Below are positions 63,082 through 64,000 of a DNA stretch of 64,000 nt, one piece after another. The position numbers and the translations under genes were made by a program. The notes beneath the pieces are model-generated. The model ran no database searches. It saw nothing but the letters and a program-made list of their open reading frames with translations, and was not told the DNA's origin. The first letter of the stretch is position 1. Every line of letters starts with the position of its first letter. This stretch comes from Candidatus Latescibacterota bacterium (lineage in GTDB: Bacteria; Krumholzibacteriota; Krumholzibacteriia; WVZY01). The stretch covers positions 132,190 to 196,189 of the forward strand of contig WVZY01000057.1 of assembly GCA_011772205.1 (NCBI GenBank), written 5' to 3'.

Positions 63082-64000
63082 AAAAGTTTCGAAGTGATAT
63101 AGGACGGCCAACCGCTAAAGCCGAACTGGCACAAAAAGAGGAAATTCGGAAGAACGGCATTTCCGCATCGCCTGGCATCGTTATCGGAACAGCCTTTCTC
63201 ATGGATTCCGATATTCTCCTCGTTCCGGATATCCGGGTGCGCTCCAGTGATGTCAAAGGCGAGATCGAGAAATTCGAACGAGCTCTGGAAGATACAAAGA
63301 AAGAGCTCAGCGAGATAAAGGCGAGTCTCACACATCGTATGGGCGAAGACCACGCGAAGATCTTCGATGCACATCTTCTCATCCTCGATGATGTGATGGT
63401 AACCGAGGATACCGTCTCAGTGATCCAGAAGGAAAAACTGAGCGCCGCTTCTGCATTCCAAAAAGTTCTTTCACAGGTGATGGCCTCGTTCAGCGAGGTC
63501 CAGGACGAATATCTGAAAGATAGGTCCTCAGATATTATGGACGTTAAGAAGCGCGTCCTTCGGAAGCTTCTCGGCAAAGAGCGAAAGGGATTCGATAAGC
63601 CCACGGAACCGTCGATCATCATCTCCCACGACCTGGCGCCCGGGGATACTGCCCAGCTCGATCGGGAACTGACTCTCGCCTATGCTACCGATCTCGGTGG
63701 GAGGACATCTCACACAGCCATTCTCGCCCGTTCGCAGGGAGTGCCAGCTGTTGTCGGGCTCGAAAACCTTTTTCCTCTAGTTGGCAATGGCGATACGATC
63801 ATAGTGGACGGCAACTGCGGCACTGTGGTGGTAAATCCGACAGCGGAAACCCTCGATTCCTACAAAAAGGAAATCGAAAGATTCAAGAAACTTGAAGAGC
63901 AACTCCTCACGCTCACGGGATACCCCGCAATCACGCTGGACGAGAGAAGAATCCATCTCGTTGCCAATATCGACCTTCCCGAAGAGGTCGATTCAGTACT
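63078..64000 (+). CDS. ptsI: PTS enzyme I, N-terminal part (cut by window edge)
   Basis: From a GTG at 63078 the + strand reads VKKFRSDIGRPTAKAELAQK and then RKNGISASPGIVIGTAFLMD and stays open to the right edge. This is EI, which takes phosphate from PEP and gives it to HPr. The phospho-His motif GGRTSHTAILARS is present near residue 213. An N-terminal extension of about 25 residues precedes the usual start. The PEP-binding C-terminal barrel is outside the window. The ORF track lacks it because no stop is included. Confidence 0.93.
   Translation, partial: MKKFRSDIGRPTAKAELAQKEEIRKNGISASPGIVIGTAFLMDSDILLVPDIRVRSSDVKGEIEKFERALEDTKKELSEIKASLTHRMGEDHAKIFDAHLLILDDVMVTEDTVSVIQKEKLSAASAFQKVLSQVMASFSEVQDEYLKDRSSDIMDVKKRVLRKLLGKERKGFDKPTEPSIIISHDLAPGDTAQLDRELTLAYATDLGGRTSHTAILARSQGVPAVVGLENLFPLVGNGDTIIVDGNCGTVVVNPTAETLDSYKKEIERFKKLEEQLLTLTGYPAITLDERRIHLVANIDLPEEVDSV

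Overview
The window comes from a Gram-negative, LPS-bearing bacterium with an outer membrane. Evidence includes the Kdo genes kdsA, kdsB and kdsD, plus lpxL, lptB and lptC, an Omp85-type barrel, several small outer-membrane barrels and many lipoproteins. Protein style, gene order (rplU-rpmA-kdsB-pyrG-kdsA-kdsD, then lpxL-lptC-lptB-rpoN-hpf-hprK-PTS) and a recurrent C-terminal signature, T/S-W/I-G-K/R-x-K-x-L-F/Y, point to an uncultured lineage of the FCB type, for example the Eisenbacteria/Krumholzibacteria neighbourhood. That placement is inference and was not tested.

Layout. Bases 1-1963 (minus strand) hold carB, cut by the left edge, and carA. Their leader has a clear promoter followed by two tandem intrinsic-terminator hairpins, a transcription-attenuation arrangement. 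Bases 2355-10946 are accessory: outer-membrane barrels, small membrane and lipoproteins, a secreted protein with the C-terminal signature, a DUF4177 protein, an AhpD remnant, a C69 dipeptidase and a bacterial PH-domain protein. They also include the first of three sigma-54 enhancer-binding proteins (EBPs). Bases 11150-21528 carry a methyltransferase, threonine synthase, the second and third EBPs, a lipoprotein metallopeptidase, a Gfo/Idh/MocA oxidoreductase and lnt. Two EBP loci have sigma-54 (-24/-12) promoters, each with an inverted repeat about 120 bp upstream of the predicted start.

Bases 21562-36897 are mixed. They hold a ribbon-helix-helix regulator with its own palindromic operator, a frameshifted DJ-1/PfpI gene, more secreted proteins, a PepC-like protease, an Omp85 protein, panD, AlaX, a dicarboxylate symporter, Nudix, a HEAT-cyclophilin fusion, a beta-helix protein and a lone EcfT. 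Bases 36941-49842 are housekeeping: truA, transaldolase, degP, the purine genes purB-purL-purQ-(PurS-like)-purF, a DUF2344 protein, rng, rplU and rpmA.

Bases 49951-64000 are the envelope and regulatory block. Kdo synthesis genes with pyrG come first. A 358-bp repeat-rich gap follows and ends in a perfect sigma-54 promoter. Then come lpxL-lptC-lptB-rpoN, hpf, hprK and a mannose-family PTS (IIA, IIB, IIC, IID, HPr, EI), with ptsI cut by the right edge. The sigma-54 gene therefore lies in a transcription unit that appears to start at a sigma-54 promoter. HPr keeps both the His15 and Ser46 sites expected for EI and HprK.

The most noteworthy items are this sigma-54 network, the C-terminal signature shared by three secreted proteins, the doubled PurS-like protein and the carAB attenuator. 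I saw no tRNA, rRNA, CRISPR array or insertion sequence.
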